A DNA stretch of 64,000 nt from Batkoa obscura. Taxonomy: Eukaryota > Entomophthoromycota > Entomophthoromycetes > Entomophthorales > Batkoaceae. Where the stretch lies: contig JASVEC010000006.1 in assembly GCA_030770535.1 (NCBI GenBank), positions 62,001 to 126,000 on the forward strand, read 5' to 3'. A model generated the notes under the pieces. That model had not been told where the DNA came from. It saw nothing but the letters and a program-made list of their open reading frames with translations, and did not search any database. Made by a program: the position numbers and the translations under genes. Shown here piece after piece: positions 63,149 through 64,000 of this stretch. How positions within the stretch are numbered: position 1 is the first letter of the stretch; each line of letters opens with the position of its first letter.

Positions 63149-63919
63149 ATGGGAGATTGTAACAACATCCAATTAGCAGATAAGATAGCGCAATGTTGTA
63201 TCGAGAAATATAATTCATTAGCTGGGAATGGTCAACCTAAAAAAAGCAAAACTCATCAAGAATTTACAATATTAGCTGGTTTTGCATTAGAAAAATTGGA
63301 AGGTAAAAAAAGAGAAAGAATATTTGAAATTCAAGACTAATTTTAAAAAGGTGATGAATCAAAGTTTCAATGTGTTTCTTTAGGGTAAAAATAAATTTTT
63401 ACAATGATGAAATTAATTTAATAGATATAATAGAACCGGAGTTAAATGTTTATCAGAAAGTAAAATTGTATTTAATGGTACTTGTTTAAACGATAGCCAT
63501 GCTGAAGTTTTAGCCAAAAGAGGGTTGATGAGGTAAGTGTTAAGTTTTTATTTAAAAGATTTTGAATTAAAATCTAGGTTTTTATGGGATCAATTAGAGC
63601 CAGGTTTTTTAGAAGAATCAGAATTTTTTGATAAATGTATAGTTGGTGGAGAGATCAAATTAAAATTTAAAAAAGATGTAAAGTTGCATTTTTATATTAG
63701 TCAAGCACCATGTAAAAATTATTATATTTTAAGTATGATAACTCGAATTAATAGTATTATAGGTGGCGATGGTTCTATGGAAGAATTGGATAAAAAGACA
63801 TTGGATAAAGTGATAGATAAACCAATAAAGAAACAAAAGGTTGATAATCAAAGTAATTTAATTCGTGGTAGAAATAATTTTGATTGCCTCGGGGCTATCA
63901 GAACAAAACCAGGTAGTTT
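63149..63919 (+). CDS. TAD1: tRNA-specific adenosine deaminase 1 (ADAT1/Tad1), 3' end outside window
   Basis: Deaminates A37 of tRNA-Ala to inosine. Start MGDCNNIQLADKIAQCCIEK at 63149. Exon 1 ends ALEKLEG, and exon 2 resumes ESKFQCVSLG then TGVKCLSESKIVFNG. The zinc site is complete: LNDSHAEVLAKRGLMR gives the His and catalytic Glu, and FYISQAPC joined over intron 63712-63762 to GDGSMEEL gives the first Cys and the family PCGDxS motif. The open frame ends in FDCLGAIRTKPG, just before the family's GRGD segment; the donor GTAGTT follows, so the next exon, with the second zinc Cys, lies beyond the window. Retaining intron 63712-63762 (51 bp, no stop) would split the PCGD motif. Confidence 0.93.
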
Positions 63920-64000
63920 TACTTATCTGTATTGAATTTTATTTGTTTTAGATTGCTGCATTTAATTTATATTTAAATAATAAAATTCAAGTTACAAGTC

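Overview
This window is nuclear DNA of an AT-rich, intron-dense fungus, probably an early-diverging lineage outside Dikarya (inference; species not determined). Fungal signs are a UPF0662/DUF2408 gene, a Pkc1-type kinase (HR1-HR1-C2-C1-C1-kinase), a Cdc7/SepH-type septation kinase with an armadillo tail, and Luc7, Ppe1 and Sec2 homologues. Introns are mostly 40-70 bp with GTAAG/GTAAA starts and TTTAG/ATAG ends. The condensin II kleisin NCAPH2 and a Rabin-like zinc-binding tail on Sec2 are not expected in yeasts or most Dikarya.

Layout. 0-6.2 kb: minus-strand COG2-like and VPS52 genes, subunits of two Golgi/endosome tethering complexes, with Asn-repeat tracts. 6.6-8.2 kb: UPF0662 gene. 8.2-12.7 kb: gene-poor, with a decayed LRR-like ORF, an LTR-like fossil trace and three families of short inverted-repeat elements (MITEs). 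12.7-15.5 kb: an unknown gene and PPE1 (PP2A methylesterase). 15.5-18 kb: a coding-like remnant and LUC7. 18-25.1 kb: RPN7, SEC2/Rabin-like, an unknown gene and mitochondrial BCAT. 26-33.9 kb: ribosomal stalk P1, the SepH/Cdc7 kinase and a cytosolic phospholipase A2. 34-40.8 kb: homeobox region with two intact genes and one tandem-duplicate pseudogene, plus a secreted proline-rich repeat protein. 41.3-47.3 kb: RPS5, histone H4 and NCAPH2. 48.3-54.7 kb: SEC18/NSF and PKC1. 55.1 kb: a FLYWCH-like zinc-finger ORF. 57.1-58.9 kb: glutaryl-CoA dehydrogenase. 59.8-62.2 kb: a decayed Dicer-like gene. 63.1 kb to the end: ADAT1/TAD1, cut by the window edge.

There is no operon logic; genes are mostly independent housekeeping functions. 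Vesicle traffic is well represented (COG2, VPS52, SEC2, SEC18), as is cell-wall/cytokinesis signalling (PKC1, SepH). The strongest items for follow-up are NCAPH2, the degenerate Dicer, the homeobox tandem duplication that includes upstream DNA, and the three MITE families, one of which has two near-identical inverted copies. I found no rRNA, tRNA, CRISPR array or complete autonomous transposon. Exon boundaries were read by eye from splice signals and family conservation, so individual junctions are provisional.
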